A DNA stretch of 64,000 nt, taken from assembly GCF_008704535.1 (NCBI RefSeq), contig NZ_CP023701.1, positions 3,038,001-3,102,000 on the forward strand, written 5' to 3'. Of the stretch, positions 53,020 to 62,860 are shown one piece after another. Within the stretch, counting starts at the first letter, position 1, and every line of letters starts with the position of its first letter. The position numbers were made by a program, and so were the translations under genes. The stretch is from Streptomyces subrutilus. Its GTDB lineage: Bacteria > Actinomycetota > Actinomycetes > Streptomycetales > Streptomycetaceae. The notes below the pieces were generated by a model, which worked only from the letters and a program-made list of their open reading frames with translations, was not told the DNA's origin and ran no database searches.

Positions 53020-54033
53020 TCAGTGCTTGGCGGGCAGGAAGCCGAGGCGGTCGTACGTCTGCGCGAGGGTCTCGGAGGCGACGGCGCGGGCCTTCTCCGC
53101 GCCCTTGGCGAGGATCGAGTCCAGCGTCTCCGGGTCGTCCAGGTACGCCTGGGTGCGCAGGCGGAACGGGGTGACGAAGTCGACCATCACGGCGGCGAGG
53201 TCGGTCTTCAGCGCGCCGTAGCCCTTGCCCTCGTACGCGGCCTCCAGGGCCGGGACGCTCTCGCCGGTGAGGGTGGAGTAGATGGTGAGCAGGTTGCTGA
53301 CGCCGGGCTTCTTCTCGGCGTCGAAGCGGATCTCGGCCTCGGTGTCCGTCACCGCGCTCTTGATCTTCTTCTCGGTGGCCTTGGGCTCGTCGAGGAGGTT
53401 GATCAGGCCCTTGGGCGAGGACGAGGACTTCGACATCTTGATCGCCGGGTCCTGGAGGTCGTAGATCTTCGCGACCTCCTTGACGATGTGCGCGGCGGGC
53501 AGCGTGAAGGTCTTCCCGAAGCGCTGGTTGAAGCGCTCGGCGAGGTCGCGGGTCAGCTCGATGTGCTGGCGCTGGTCCTCGCCGACCGGGACCGCGTTCG
53601 CCTGGTACAGCAGGATGTCGGCGACCTGGAGGATCGGGTACGTGAACAGGCCGACGGTGGCGTTGCCCGCGCCCTGCTTGGCGGACTTGTCCTTGAACTG
53701 GGTCATCCGGCTGGCCTCGCCGAAGCCGGTGATGCAGTTCATGACCCAGCCGAGCTGCGCGTGCTCGGGCACGTGGCTCTGGATGAAGAGGGTGCAGCGC
53801 TCGGGGTCCAGTCCGGCGGCGAGCAGCTGCGCGGCGGAGAGCCGGGTGTTCGCGCGGAGGTCCGCCGGGTCCTGCGGCATGGTGATCGCGTGCAGGTCGA
53901 CGACCATGTAGAAGGCGTCGTGCGTCTCCTGCAGGGCGACGTACTGGCGGATGGCTCCGAGGTAGTTCCCGAGGTGGAACGAACCGGAGGTGGGCTGGAT
54001 GCCGGAGAGCGCGCGAGGACGATCAGAAGCCAT
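53020..54033 (-). CDS. trpS: Tryptophanyl-tRNA synthetase
   Basis: A 337-residue class Ic synthetase that charges tRNA-Trp. The ATP-binding signature is HLGN (residues 20-23, a HIGH variant) in [16 protein letters not shown], and KMSKS is in [33 protein letters not shown] is the conserved tryptophan-site segment. Streptomyces often carries a second, indolmycin-resistant trpS elsewhere; this appears to be the housekeeping copy by position beside glyA. ATG 54033 directly precedes conserved sequence. Confidence 0.95.
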   Translation of the reverse strand: MASDRPRALSGIQPTSGSFHLGNYLGAIRQYVALQETHDAFYMVVDLHAITMPQDPADLRANTRLSAAQLLAAGLDPERCTLFIQSHVPEHAQLGWVMNCITGFGEASRMTQFKDKSAKQGAGNATVGLFTYPILQVADILLYQANAVPVGEDQRQHIELTRDLAERFNQRFGKTFTLPAAHIVKEVAKIYDLQDPAIKMSKSSSSPKGLINLLDEPKATEKKIKSAVTDTEAEIRFDAEKKPGVSNLLTIYSTLTGESVPALEAAYEGKGYGALKTDLAAVMVDFVTPFRLRTQAYLDDPETLDSILAKGAEKARAVASETLAQTYDRLGFLPAKH

Positions 54034-54205
54034 GCCGCCATTCTCTCAGGTGCCGGGGCGGGCTCCGGCCCGGCACCTGGCCGAAACCCCCCGGACCGTC
54101 CCGGCCGGCCCCTTTCCCCGCACCGGTGCCCCCGGGGGGCGGCGCGACCGGAACGGGCCCCGGCCGGGCGGCCGGTCGGGGACCGGCCGCGCGGCGGCGG
54201 GGTGG

Positions 54206-55474
54206 TCAGGACAGCGGCAGGCCGGGTGCGGGGTGGGCCGCCATCAGGTCGGCGACCTCGGCGCGCACGGCGGCCAGCACCGCCTCGTCGCCCTTCGCGG
54301 CGGCGTCCACCGCGCGGGAGATCCACTCCGCCACCACCGGCATGTGCGCGGTGCCGAGGCCGCGGGAGGTGAGCGACGGGGTGCCGATCCGGACGCCCGA
54401 GGGGTCGAAGGGCGTGCGCGGGTCGAAGGGCACGGTGTTGTGGTTGACCACGATCCCGGCCCGGTCCAGGGCCTTGGCCGCGACCTTGCCGGGCACCCCG
54501 CGGCCGGTCAGGTCCATCAGGATCAGGTGGTTGTCGGTGCCGCCCGAGACCAGGTCGAAGCCCTGCTCCAGCAGGGCCCCGGCCAGGGCCTTGGCGTTGG
54601 CGACGACCTGGTGGGCGTACGCGGTGAAGGACGGCTGGGCCGCCTCGTGCAGCGCCACCGCGATGCCGGCCGTGGTCTGGTTGTGCGGGCCGCCCTGGAG
54701 GCCGGGGAAGACCGCCTTGTCGATGGCCTTCGCGTGCTCGGCGCGGCACATCAGCATCGCGCCGCGCGGGCCGCGCAGGGTCTTGTGCGTGGTCGTCGAG
54801 ATCACGTCCACGTGCCCAACCGGGGAGGGGTGCGCGCCGCCGGCGATCAGGCCCGCGATGTGGGCCACGTCCGCGACCAGCACCGAGCCCGCCTCCTCGG
54901 CGATCGAGGCGAAGGCGGCGAAGTCGATCGTGCGGGGCAGCGCGGTCCCGCCACAGAAGATGATCTTCGGTCGTTCGGCGAGGGCCAGGTCGCGCACCGC
55001 GTCGTAGTCGATGCGGCCGGTGGAGGCTGCTACCCCGTACCGCACGCCCCGGAACCAGGTGCCCGTCGCCGAGACGCCCCAGCCGTGCGTGAGGTGGCCG
55101 CCCATCGGCAGGGCCATGCCCATGACGGTGTCGCCGGGCTCCGCGAAGGCCAGGTAGACGGCGAGGTTGGCGGGCGAGCCGGAGTACGGCTGCACGTTGG
55201 CGTGGTCGACCCCGAACAGGCCCTTCGCCCGCTCGACCGCCAGCGCCTCGACGCGGTCGATGTTCTGCTGGCCCTCGTAGTAGCGGCGGCCCGGGTAGCC
55301 CTCGCTGTACTTGTTCTGCAGCACGGTCCCGGAGGCTTCCAGGACGGCGGCGGACACGTAGTTCTCGCTGGGGATCAGGCGCAGGGTCCGCGCCTGGAGG
55401 ACTTCCTCGTCGGCGACGAAGGACGCCAGTTCGGGGTCGGTCGCGGCAAGGGCGGGGTGGCGGCTCGCGGGCAT
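54206..55474 (-). CDS. glyA: Serine hydroxymethyltransferase
   Basis: A 422-residue PLP enzyme that interconverts serine and glycine and loads one-carbon units onto tetrahydrofolate. The PLP lysine lies in STTTHKTLRGPRGA. LRLIPSENYVSAAVL and NKYSEGYPGRRYYEGQQNID are the substrate- and folate-binding signatures. GGAGGAG precedes ATG 55474. Its leader carries a ZTP-type riboswitch, so expression should rise when 10-formyl-tetrahydrofolate is short and ZTP accumulates. It diverges from rocD. Confidence 0.95.
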   Translation of the reverse strand: MPASRHPALAATDPELASFVADEEVLQARTLRLIPSENYVSAAVLEASGTVLQNKYSEGYPGRRYYEGQQNIDRVEALAVERAKGLFGVDHANVQPYSGSPANLAVYLAFAEPGDTVMGMALPMGGHLTHGWGVSATGTWFRGVRYGVAASTGRIDYDAVRDLALAERPKIIFCGGTALPRTIDFAAFASIAEEAGSVLVADVAHIAGLIAGGAHPSPVGHVDVISTTTHKTLRGPRGAMLMCRAEHAKAIDKAVFPGLQGGPHNQTTAGIAVALHEAAQPSFTAYAHQVVANAKALAGALLEQGFDLVSGGTDNHLILMDLTGRGVPGKVAAKALDRAGIVVNHNTVPFDPRTPFDPSGVRIGTPSLTSRGLGTAHMPVVAEWISRAVDAAAKGDEAVLAAVRAEVADLMAAHPAPGLPLS

Positions 55475-55504
55475 GGCGGGCTCCTCCGGGGTCGATGGTG
55501 ATCG

Positions 55505-55600
55505 GTACCCCGCGAGGCCCAGGCGAGCGGCCCTGTGTGCGGTCGTGCGCGCCCGACTCCCCCGGGGTTGGATCCCCGTACGCCAGTCGCCGTGCGTACC
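55505..55600 (-). promoter_or_regulatory. ZTP (pfl) riboswitch upstream of glyA
   Basis: Read on the minus strand, the leader shows the pfl-motif core. CGACTGGCG opens at 55589. A hairpin with CGGGG/CCCCG stem (55574-55578 with 55563-55567) follows, and GGGGGAGTCG closes the first stem (CGACT at 55589-55585 with AGTCG at 55558-55554). After a linker comes the conserved 3' element GCCTGGGC (55524-55517). It ends about 30 nt before the glyA ATG. A TAAGGT -10 (55605-55610) would start the transcript just upstream. This class senses ZTP/ZMP and is often found before glyA. Structure and sequence are seen; ligand binding is inferred. Confidence 0.8.
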
Positions 55601-55719
55601 GGACACCTTAGCGGGCGCGCCGCGCGGGAGGTTTCCGCGTCCGTGATCCGAGCGACGATAAGACTGTGACGCCACCCTCGTCACCGGCTCACCCGGCAAG
55701 ACGGACGATCGGAGACCCC

Positions 55720-56925
<1,206 letters not shown>

Positions 56926-56963
56926 CGGCCCGTGCGGCCGGGCACGCGGTCGGGCAGGTGTCG

Positions 56964-57004
56964 CGCCGGTTGCGGACCGCTCCGGACACGGTCCGCAACC
57001 GGCG
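56964..57004. terminator. Terminator between rocD and the lectin-like gene
   Basis: A 15-bp stem, CGCCGGTTGCGGACC (56964-56978) with its complement (56990-57004), closes an 11-nt loop between convergent genes. Confidence 0.88.
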
Positions 57005-57028
57005 GCGGTGCGTGGGCCGCGGCCCGGG

Positions 57029-57532
57029 TCAGCGGCCGGGGATGGTCGTGGTCAGGTACCACTGCTGGTAGGGGTTGTCCGGGCCGTACTGCTTCAGGTA
57101 GGCGTTGCCCTTGGCGTCCGAGTCCACGGCGTTGCCCCCTCCGCTGATGAGCCGGACCTTCGAGGCGATGAACTCCTCGCCCCAGAGGTCGTTGTCGTCG
57201 ATGCCGCAGGGCGCGCTCGTCAGCTCCTGCGAGAAGGCGTTGGTCGGCTTCAGGCAGCGGCCGGTACCCGTGTTTTCGAGCCGGACCTTGTTGCCCACGC
57301 GCGAGTACGCCCAGTGCTGCCTCGCGTTGCTGCTCGAACAGGCCGAGGTGAAGATGCGGGTGGCGCCGCTGCCGGTGCCGGTGAGGCAGAGGCCGGTCTG
57401 GGCGTTCTGGAGCCGCCAGACGCCGCCGCTGGGGCCGCCGGCGGCGTGGGCGGTCGTGCTCGTGCCGGTGATCAGGAGTGCGGTCGCCCCCACGGCGGCC
57501 GCGAGGCCGCCGAGGCCCGTGCGCATGTTCAT
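57029..57532 (-). CDS. Secreted ricin-type beta-trefoil lectin-like protein (1)
   Basis: A 167-residue secreted protein. The signal peptide ends TSTTAHAAG (cleavage near residue 30). The mature part has ricin-like repeats (NAQTGLCLTGTGS, then NTGTGRCLKP, and AVDSDAKGNAYLKQYG with NPYQQWY), including one clean Gln-X-Trp. It is a stand-alone carbohydrate-binding domain without a catalytic partner. AAGGAGAAACACC precedes ATG 57532. The next gene upstream is a paralogue whose last about 70 bp are nearly identical to the end of this one. Confidence 0.85.
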   Translation of the reverse strand: MNMRTGLGGLAAAVGATALLITGTSTTAHAAGGPSGGVWRLQNAQTGLCLTGTGSGATRIFTSACSSSNARQHWAYSRVGNKVRLENTGTGRCLKPTNAFSQELTSAPCGIDDNDLWGEEFIASKVRLISGGGNAVDSDAKGNAYLKQYGPDNPYQQWYLTTTIPGR

Positions 57533-57635
57533 GGTGTTTCTCCTTGGAGGGCTGGTCCGGCGCCGACCGCCGGAATGCGAGGGGGGTGTTGCTCCGTGCC
57601 GCGCGCTGTCGTACGGCTGCGGCCGACCGGGCCCG

Positions 57636-58115
57636 TCAGTTCGCGAGGGTGGGGTACCACTGCTGGTAGGGGTTGTCCGCTCCGTAGTTCTTCGCATAGG
57701 CGTTGCCCTTGGCGTCGGAATCCAGGGCCGCGGTGCCGCTGTCGAAGGGACCGAGGTAGCGGAACGTCCCGCCGGCCACGATTTCCCTCCACGTGTGGGA
57801 GCACGCGGGGTTGGTTTCGAGGGCGGAGGGGTTGAAGATGTCCTTTATCTGCAGGCATCGGCGCGTGGCGACGTTCCGGAGTGCGACCACTCCGCCGCTT
57901 TCCGCGCGCTCCCACTGCTGATAGGGATTTCCCGCGACGCAGGCCTTGGTATACACCTTGCCCTTTGCGTCGGAGTCGAGGCAGAGCCCGGTCTTGGCGT
58001 TCTGGTATTGCAGGGTGACGATGCTGCCGGCGGCGTGGGCGGACGGGACCGTGCCGAGGGTGAGCAGAATGCCCGCCCCTGCGGCGGTCAGGACACTGGT
58101 GAATTTCGCGCGCAT
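57636..58115 (-). CDS. Secreted ricin-type beta-trefoil lectin-like protein (2)
   Basis: A 159-residue secreted paralogue of the neighbouring protein. The signal peptide ends VPSAHAAG. Two copies of a DSDAKG...NPYQQW unit are visible (LCLDSDAKGKVYTK with NPYQQWE, and ALDSDAKGNAYAKNYG with NPYQQWY), consistent with internal beta-trefoil repeats. ATG 58115 follows AGAGG at about 9 nt; a GTG 6 nt upstream is possible. The codon use is a little less GC-biased than in the surrounding genes. Both lectins probably act outside the cell on polysaccharide. Confidence 0.85.
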   Translation of the reverse strand: MRAKFTSVLTAAGAGILLTLGTVPSAHAAGSIVTLQYQNAKTGLCLDSDAKGKVYTKACVAGNPYQQWERAESGGVVALRNVATRRCLQIKDIFNPSALETNPACSHTWREIVAGGTFRYLGPFDSGTAALDSDAKGNAYAKNYGADNPYQQWYPTLAN

Positions 58116-58316
58116 GCGCACGGGACCTCTTTTCCGAGCGGTGATGGAAGATCGAATACAGCGAACCATAAATGAATTACCGCCGGCAATACCCCTCCGG
58201 CAGATATGAGAAATGAGCGTGGCCGATATGCGCCGCTTTCCGGAGGGCATGCCCGTCTCCCCTCGGAACGCGCATGCCCGGGCCGGGCCGGCGAAAGGTG
58301 GGATGCGTGCGCGGCC

Positions 58317-59276
58317 TCATATCCAGCCGCGTTCGCGGGCCCGGAGCGCGGCCTGGAAGCGGTTGTCGGCGTCGAGCCGGGACATGAGCCGGGCCACGTG
58401 CTTGCGGTAGGTCCGCAGGGCCATCCCGAGCTGACGGGCCCCCGTCTCGTCCTTGTCGACGAGATGGAGGGTCTGGAGCACCCGGCGCTCGACCTCGGTG
58501 AGGGAGGGGAGGGCCTCCTCGGGAAGTTCCTCCGAGGCCGCCCACATCCGCTCGAAGAGCGAGACCACGGTGCTCACCAGGCCGGGCTCCCGCGTCAGCA
58601 GCGCTCCGCGGGCCGTGTTGTCGGGGTCGATCGGGGTGAGGGCCACGGCCCGGTCGCAGATGATCATGCGATCGAGGGGGTGCGGGGAGACGCGGATCTC
58701 CGCGCCGTGGACCACGAGTTCCCGCAGGTAGGCCATGGTCGCCTCGTCCTGGAGGCACGCCGACGCCATCAGCGTGCGCATCCGCACGCCGCGGCGCAGG
58801 ATGCGCAGGTCGATCGGACGCGAGACCTCGATCGATTCCGTGGTGAGCACGCCGACCGGGTTGGTCGTCAGGTTCTCCGTGCGCGCGAAGAACGTCACCT
58901 CGTCGATGACGGCCCGTACGGCCTCCAGGCCCTCGATCTGGCGGATCGCCAGGTTGTCGTGCACGGCCGCCCGCACACGGTCGCCTGCCGCGCTCAGGCT
59001 CCCGACCACCCCGGTGAGCCGGACCGTCTCCTGGAGGCGGTCCTGGAGCTGACCCACCTGGTGCTCGATCAACCGCTCGACGGCCCGCTTCGGGGAGAGC
59101 GGCCGCAGACCGCCGGCCGGAGTCCGCACCACGATGCCCAGCTCCAGCGTCCGGGTGAGCACGTCCGGGCCGTAGTCGCCGATGTCGTCACGATCCCTCA
59201 GGACCGCCTGGTAGAGCTGCTCCTCCGCCTCCGACACACCCAGGAACCCGAGGGTGTTGGAAGCGCCGCGGGCCAT
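58317..59276 (-). CDS. LuxR-type transcriptional regulator (paralogue of 12209-13222)
   Basis: A 319-residue regulator. The N-terminal winged-helix-like part begins LGFLGVSEAEEQLYQAVLRD, and GIVVRTPAGGLRPLSPKRAV follows. A central domain contains LRRGVRMRTLMASACLQDEA. The C-terminal helix-turn-helix (KDETGARQLGMALRTYRKHV) is followed by ARLMSRLDADNRFQAALRAR. The same layout and the GVRMRT and RFQA segments occur in the protein at 12209-13222. Such regulators in Streptomyces often control secreted or secondary-metabolite genes. ATG 59276 follows GGGGGAGGTG. It lies amid genes for small secreted proteins that it may control. Confidence 0.83.
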   Translation of the reverse strand: MARGASNTLGFLGVSEAEEQLYQAVLRDRDDIGDYGPDVLTRTLELGIVVRTPAGGLRPLSPKRAVERLIEHQVGQLQDRLQETVRLTGVVGSLSAAGDRVRAAVHDNLAIRQIEGLEAVRAVIDEVTFFARTENLTTNPVGVLTTESIEVSRPIDLRILRRGVRMRTLMASACLQDEATMAYLRELVVHGAEIRVSPHPLDRMIICDRAVALTPIDPDNTARGALLTREPGLVSTVVSLFERMWAASEELPEEALPSLTEVERRVLQTLHLVDKDETGARQLGMALRTYRKHVARLMSRLDADNRFQAALRARERGWI

Positions 59277-59524
59277 CACCTCCCCCACCCCGTTCCCGCG
59301 CGCCGGCCACCGCGCGAGGGCGGTGTCCCGCTCCGTCCGCGGGCCCGGGGCGTACAGGAAAGTGCACGGGGACCGGGCCGGTTGCTGCACGCCCGCACCC
59401 CGCCACGGCCTGCTTCCGGCGGGCAGAGTTCTTCTTGTGAGGGCGGCCCGCCGAAACGAAAGCGGCGGAACGGCCCGAGCGACACTCCCTCGTCCAGCGT
59501 CACCGTCAGCCCAGGAGGCAACCA

Positions 59525-59716
59525 GTGAACCGCTTCGCGGCCCGCATCGCGTCCGGCGCCATCACCACGCTCTTGGTCGTCGGCGGCGCCGGCGCCGCCC
59601 ACGCCGACGGCGCGGGCACCCCGGACGCCCGGCCGCCGGCGGTCGCCTCCGGCCAGAGCGCGACGCCCGGGGGCGAGACCGCCCCCGTCAGCCCGCTCAC
59701 CAACGACTGGGGATGA
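59525..59716 (+). CDS. Small secreted peptide, 63 residues
   Basis: Starts MNRFAARIASGAITTLLVVG, with a hydrophobic core and likely signal peptidase site after GAAHA (about residue 27). The mature part is about 36 residues, rich in Pro, Ala, Gly and Thr, with no Cys, ending SPLTNDWG. GGAGGCAACCA precedes GTG 59525. It diverges from the LuxR gene. Function is unknown; it could be a signalling or surface peptide. Confidence 0.68.
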   Translation: MNRFAARIASGAITTLLVVGGAGAAHADGAGTPDARPPAVASGQSATPGGETAPVSPLTNDWG

Positions 59717-59887
59717 GCGAACCGGGGTGACCGCGGCCGCACGCACGGCGGCGGCCCTCACCTCCGGGACTCCGGCCGGCCCTCTGCGGGAGCACGCCCC
59801 GGCCGATCCCCACGCCACCTCACGCTCCACCCCTCCAGCCACACCCACCGGGCATCGTCGTGCCCGAAACACGATCAGGAGACCACC

Positions 59888-60397
59888 ATGTCGAAGAACC
59901 TCAAGCGCGCGGCCCTCACCGTCATCGGCGCCGTCACCGCCGCCGGGCTGCTGCTGCCCGCCACCGCCCAGGCCGCCACCGGCCCGGCGCCCGCACCGGC
60001 TCCGGCCGCGTCCCAGCAGGCCGGAGCCACGGCCTCGGGTTACTACCGGACGGAGATCTTCGTCGACGCGATGGGCCGGATCGGGGAGCTCATCGGGAGC
60101 GTGCTGAGCGACCTCATCATGGAGAAGCAGCGGCCCGAGTTCGTGCACCGTCAGCTCGACGAGACCATGAAGGCCTACCCGGCCCACAACGTCATGATCA
60201 TCAACGACAAGCTCGACTACTCCCTGGACCTCCGGGGCGTGGTCGCCAACGCCCGCGTCACCCAGGGCAGCGCCACCTACCGCGTCCTCGCCTTCACGTC
60301 GGGCACGATCGTCAACCGGGGCGACGGCGGCTGGAGCAACTGGGGATTCGGCGGCTGGTTCACCCGCAACGGCAACTCGGTGACCTTCACCGGCTGA
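59888..60397 (+). CDS. Secreted protein of unknown function, 169 residues
   Basis: The signal peptide ends LLPATAQAAT (about residue 29), followed by a Pro/Ala spacer. The compact domain contains YRTEIFVDAMGRIGELIGSV, then PAHNVMIINDKLDYSLDLRG and GGWSNWGFGGWFTRNGNSVT. It has no Cys and a Trp/Gly-rich end. I do not recognise the family. CAGGAGACC precedes ATG 59888. It is followed by a terminator hairpin. Confidence 0.75.
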   Translation: MSKNLKRAALTVIGAVTAAGLLLPATAQAATGPAPAPAPAASQQAGATASGYYRTEIFVDAMGRIGELIGSVLSDLIMEKQRPEFVHRQLDETMKAYPAHNVMIINDKLDYSLDLRGVVANARVTQGSATYRVLAFTSGTIVNRGDGGWSNWGFGGWFTRNGNSVTFTG

Positions 60398-60455
60398 GCC
60401 TGACCGCCCCATCCGACCCCTCCGTGTCTTCCTCGGGCCTTGCCGTTCACGCAGT

Positions 60456-60485
60456 CGGGCCGGTCTCCTCGCGGAAACCGGCCCG
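60456..60485 (+). terminator. Terminator after the 169-residue secreted protein gene
   Basis: A perfect 9-bp stem, CGGGCCGGT (60456-60464) with ACCGGCCCG (60477-60485), closes a 12-nt loop. Confidence 0.7.
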
Positions 60486-60532
60486 CGCCGTGTCCACCTC
60501 GGGCCCCGGGCCCCTGATCCGAAGGAGAGACC

Positions 60533-60757
60533 GTGGAACACCGGGTCCGACTCTCCGGAGCACCCGAAGCCGCCCCCGAACTGGCCTGCCTGCGCGTCCT
60601 GTCCCAGCTCCCGCCGAACTGGTCCGGCGAGATCCGCGAATGCGGAACCGGGTACGCGATCCTCGCCCTGCGCACGGACGCGTCGGCCGAAGACGTCGCC
60701 GCACGGGTCGACGAGGTGATCGCCGAGCTGCCGCTGCGCGGGTGGAAACGAAGCTGA
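60533..60757 (+). CDS. Small hypothetical protein, 74 residues
   Basis: A cytoplasmic-looking small protein with no signal peptide: EHRVRLSGAPEAAPELACLR, then ALRTDASAEDVAARVDEVIA. A strong AAGGAGAGACC precedes GTG 60533, which supports translation. I do not recognise the family. It converges on the secreted-protein gene at 60770 with a 12-bp gap. Confidence 0.65.
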   Translation: MEHRVRLSGAPEAAPELACLRVLSQLPPNWSGEIRECGTGYAILALRTDASAEDVAARVDEVIAELPLRGWKRS

Positions 60758-60769
60758 CATGGAAGGAAC

Positions 60770-61144
60770 TCAGGTGATTTTGGTGAACTCGACGGTCACG
60801 GCCTGGTCGTTCCAACTGCCGAGCTGGGATTCCCAGCCCACGGCCAGGTACCTGCCGTCCCGGTTCCGCAGCCCCATCTGGCAGTCGCCCAGCTGCTGGA
60901 CGGAAGAGATCCTGAACTGCCAATTCGCCGGCATCGAGAAGTTGTAGTCCCTGCCGTTGCAGGACTCTCCGCGAAATTCGATGCGCGACCCGGTGTAGCC
61001 GTTGTGCTCGTAGGCGATTCCGATGGTCCTGCTTCCCTGGCCCATCGTGATCAGGTCGTATCCCGACTCCGCCGCGCCGGCCGGCGAGGCCGCACCGAAC
61101 GACAACAGGGCTGCGGCGAGAACGCCCAGAACCTTCTTGTTCAT
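60770..61144 (-). CDS. Small secreted protein, possibly beta/gamma-crystallin-like
   Basis: A 124-residue protein. A signal peptide, MNKKVLGVLAAALLSFGAAS, ends near PAGAAES. The mature domain has AYEHNGYTGSRIEFRG and later WNDQAVTVEF, resembling the Tyr...Gly...Phe-X-Gly and Trp-Asn-Asp patterns of secreted beta/gamma-crystallin or inhibitor folds in Streptomyces. Two Cys (in RGESCNGRD and QLGDCQMG) could form a disulfide. GAGGGTGG precedes ATG 61144. The fold assignment is tentative. Confidence 0.7.
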   Translation of the reverse strand: MNKKVLGVLAAALLSFGAASPAGAAESGYDLITMGQGSRTIGIAYEHNGYTGSRIEFRGESCNGRDYNFSMPANWQFRISSVQQLGDCQMGLRNRDGRYLAVGWESQLGSWNDQAVTVEFTKIT

Positions 61145-61572
61145 CTGTGGAACCACCCTCGTGTGATCAAGCTCGACTGGTGGCGGAAGCTATCGGATCC
61201 GTTTGATCGTCGGGCAGGCCGCATCCGGGGAATGGCTTATTCCTCCTGCGCCCGGATTGAATCTGGCCGGATCCCGCCAAAAGAGCACCGGCCCCTGTCG
61301 GCCGCCCATTGCGCAAGGGAAATCCGACGTGTTCCGAAGGGCAACCGAAATTGCCCGCCCGGCCTTCCGGGAACCTGCCCGAACCGCCTTTTCCAGATGC
61401 CCGGCAGGCCCTTCGCGAAGGCATGCGAGGGCACCCGGGGCGCGGCGGGACGGCGTCGAAAGGCGCGGTCGGACGGGGCGACGGCGCGGACCGGGGCGCG
61501 GGCAGGGGCACGGGCGGCGCCGCGGCCGGCGGACCGGCGGCGGCAGGCCTCCGGCCCGGGCCGGGAGACGGC
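61145..61572. other. 428-bp region without a convincing gene
   Basis: It lies between the start of the secreted-protein gene and the end of the GspS-like gene. It is somewhat less GC-rich than its surroundings near 61190-61350. It contains a short hairpin GGGCAA/TTGCCC (61339-61356). Open frames cross it, but none has a ribosome binding site or family motif. It should hold the promoter of the 61144 gene and the 3' end of the GspS transcript. Confidence 0.5.
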
Positions 61573-62772
61573 CTAGAGGATCACGTGGGGCAGGAAGCGG
61601 GCGTACTCGTCCGTGACGGGCCCCGCCGATTCGCGGATGCCGAGCCCGGCCGCCTCGTCCTCGACGACCCAGGCGCCCAGCACCACCCGGTTGCCGTCGA
61701 AGTCGGGCAGCGGGGCCAGCTCCTGGTAGCAGTACCGCTCCCCCGGCTCTGGTACGAAGGGCTCGCCCCCGGCGCCCGGCGCGTGCAGGGTGACCCCGGC
61801 GCCCTCGCGGCCCAGCAGCGGCTTGGCCACGTATCCGGCGGCGTCGGGCCCGGCGAGCTCGCGCGGCCCGTCGAGGTAGGCGGGCAGCAGGTTCGGGTGC
61901 TCGGGGAAGAGCTCCCACAGGATCGCGAGCAGGGCCTTGTTGGACAGCAGCATCTTCCACAGGGGCTCGATCCAGCAGGTGCTGCCGGAGCCGCCGCCGT
62001 GGTCGTAGGTGCCCAGGACCTGCGGTCCGAACGTGTCGGTGGCCAGCCACTCCCACGGGTAGAGCTTGAAGCAACTGCGGATGAAGCGGAGGTTCATGTC
62101 GACGAACCGGCCGGACAGCGCGTCCCAGCCGATCTGCTCGACGGACAGCGCCTGGGTGTCGATGCCGGCCTGCTCCGCGGTCTCCTGGAGGTAGGCGACC
62201 GTCATCAGGTCCTCGCCCAGCTCGTCGGTCTCGGAGTGCGCGAAGTGCAGCGGCCCGGGCGGCAGCAGCTCGGCCTGCCGGCGCCAGGCCTCGACGAGCC
62301 GCTCGTGCAGGGAGTTCCACTGGTCGGCGCCCGGGAAGCGCTCCTCCATCCAGAACCACTGCGGGCTGGCCGCCTCCACCAGCGAGGTGGGGGTGTCGGC
62401 GTTGTACTCCAGCATCTTGGCGGGACCGCCGCCGTCGTAGCGCAGGTCGAACCGGCCGTACAGGGAGGGCTGTTCGGCGCGCCGAAGCCAGGACTCGGTG
62501 ATCATGGCGACCAGTCCGGGGTCGGTGATGCCGAGGTCGGCGAACCGGTCCCGCTCGACGATGTGCGCGGCCGCGGCCAGGCACATGGCGTGCAGCTCCT
62601 CGACGACGTTCTCCAGAGCCTCGACCTCGGGCAGGGAGAAGGAGTAGTAGGCGCTCTCGTCCCAGTAGGGCCGCAGGGAGTCGTCCGGGTAGCGGGTGAG
62701 GGGGTAGATCAGCCCCTGCTCCTCGACGGTCTTCTGCCAGTCGGGGCGGGGCTCGATGGTGTGCCGCTGCAT
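61573..62772 (-). CDS. Glutathionylspermidine synthase-like ATP-grasp protein (YgiC family)
   Basis: A 399-residue GSP_synth-family ATP-grasp enzyme. Features are YGRFDLRYDGGGPAKMLEYN with AD following (metal- and peptide-binding), NMLRF-type sequence VDMNLRFIRSCFKLYPWEWL, and YVAKPLLGREGAGVTLHAPG, the ATP-binding loop. The actual substrates in Streptomyces are unknown because glutathione is absent there; it probably ligates an amine to another carboxylate. It lies downstream of a small lipoprotein gene in the same direction, like E. coli ygiB-ygiC. Confidence 0.88.
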   Translation of the reverse strand: MQRHTIEPRPDWQKTVEEQGLIYPLTRYPDDSLRPYWDESAYYSFSLPEVEALENVVEELHAMCLAAAAHIVERDRFADLGITDPGLVAMITESWLRRAEQPSLYGRFDLRYDGGGPAKMLEYNADTPTSLVEAASPQWFWMEERFPGADQWNSLHERLVEAWRRQAELLPPGPLHFAHSETDELGEDLMTVAYLQETAEQAGIDTQALSVEQIGWDALSGRFVDMNLRFIRSCFKLYPWEWLATDTFGPQVLGTYDHGGGSGSTCWIEPLWKMLLSNKALLAILWELFPEHPNLLPAYLDGPRELAGPDAAGYVAKPLLGREGAGVTLHAPGAGGEPFVPEPGERYCYQELAPLPDFDGNRVVLGAWVVEDEAAGLGIRESAGPVTDEYARFLPHVIL

Positions 62773-62860
62773 CGGTGTCGGGTTCCTCGGGTCACTGGGG
62801 TACGGCCGGCGGTGCGCGGGTCCCGGGTCCGGCTGTCCGGTTCCGGTCCTCCCGGCGGGG

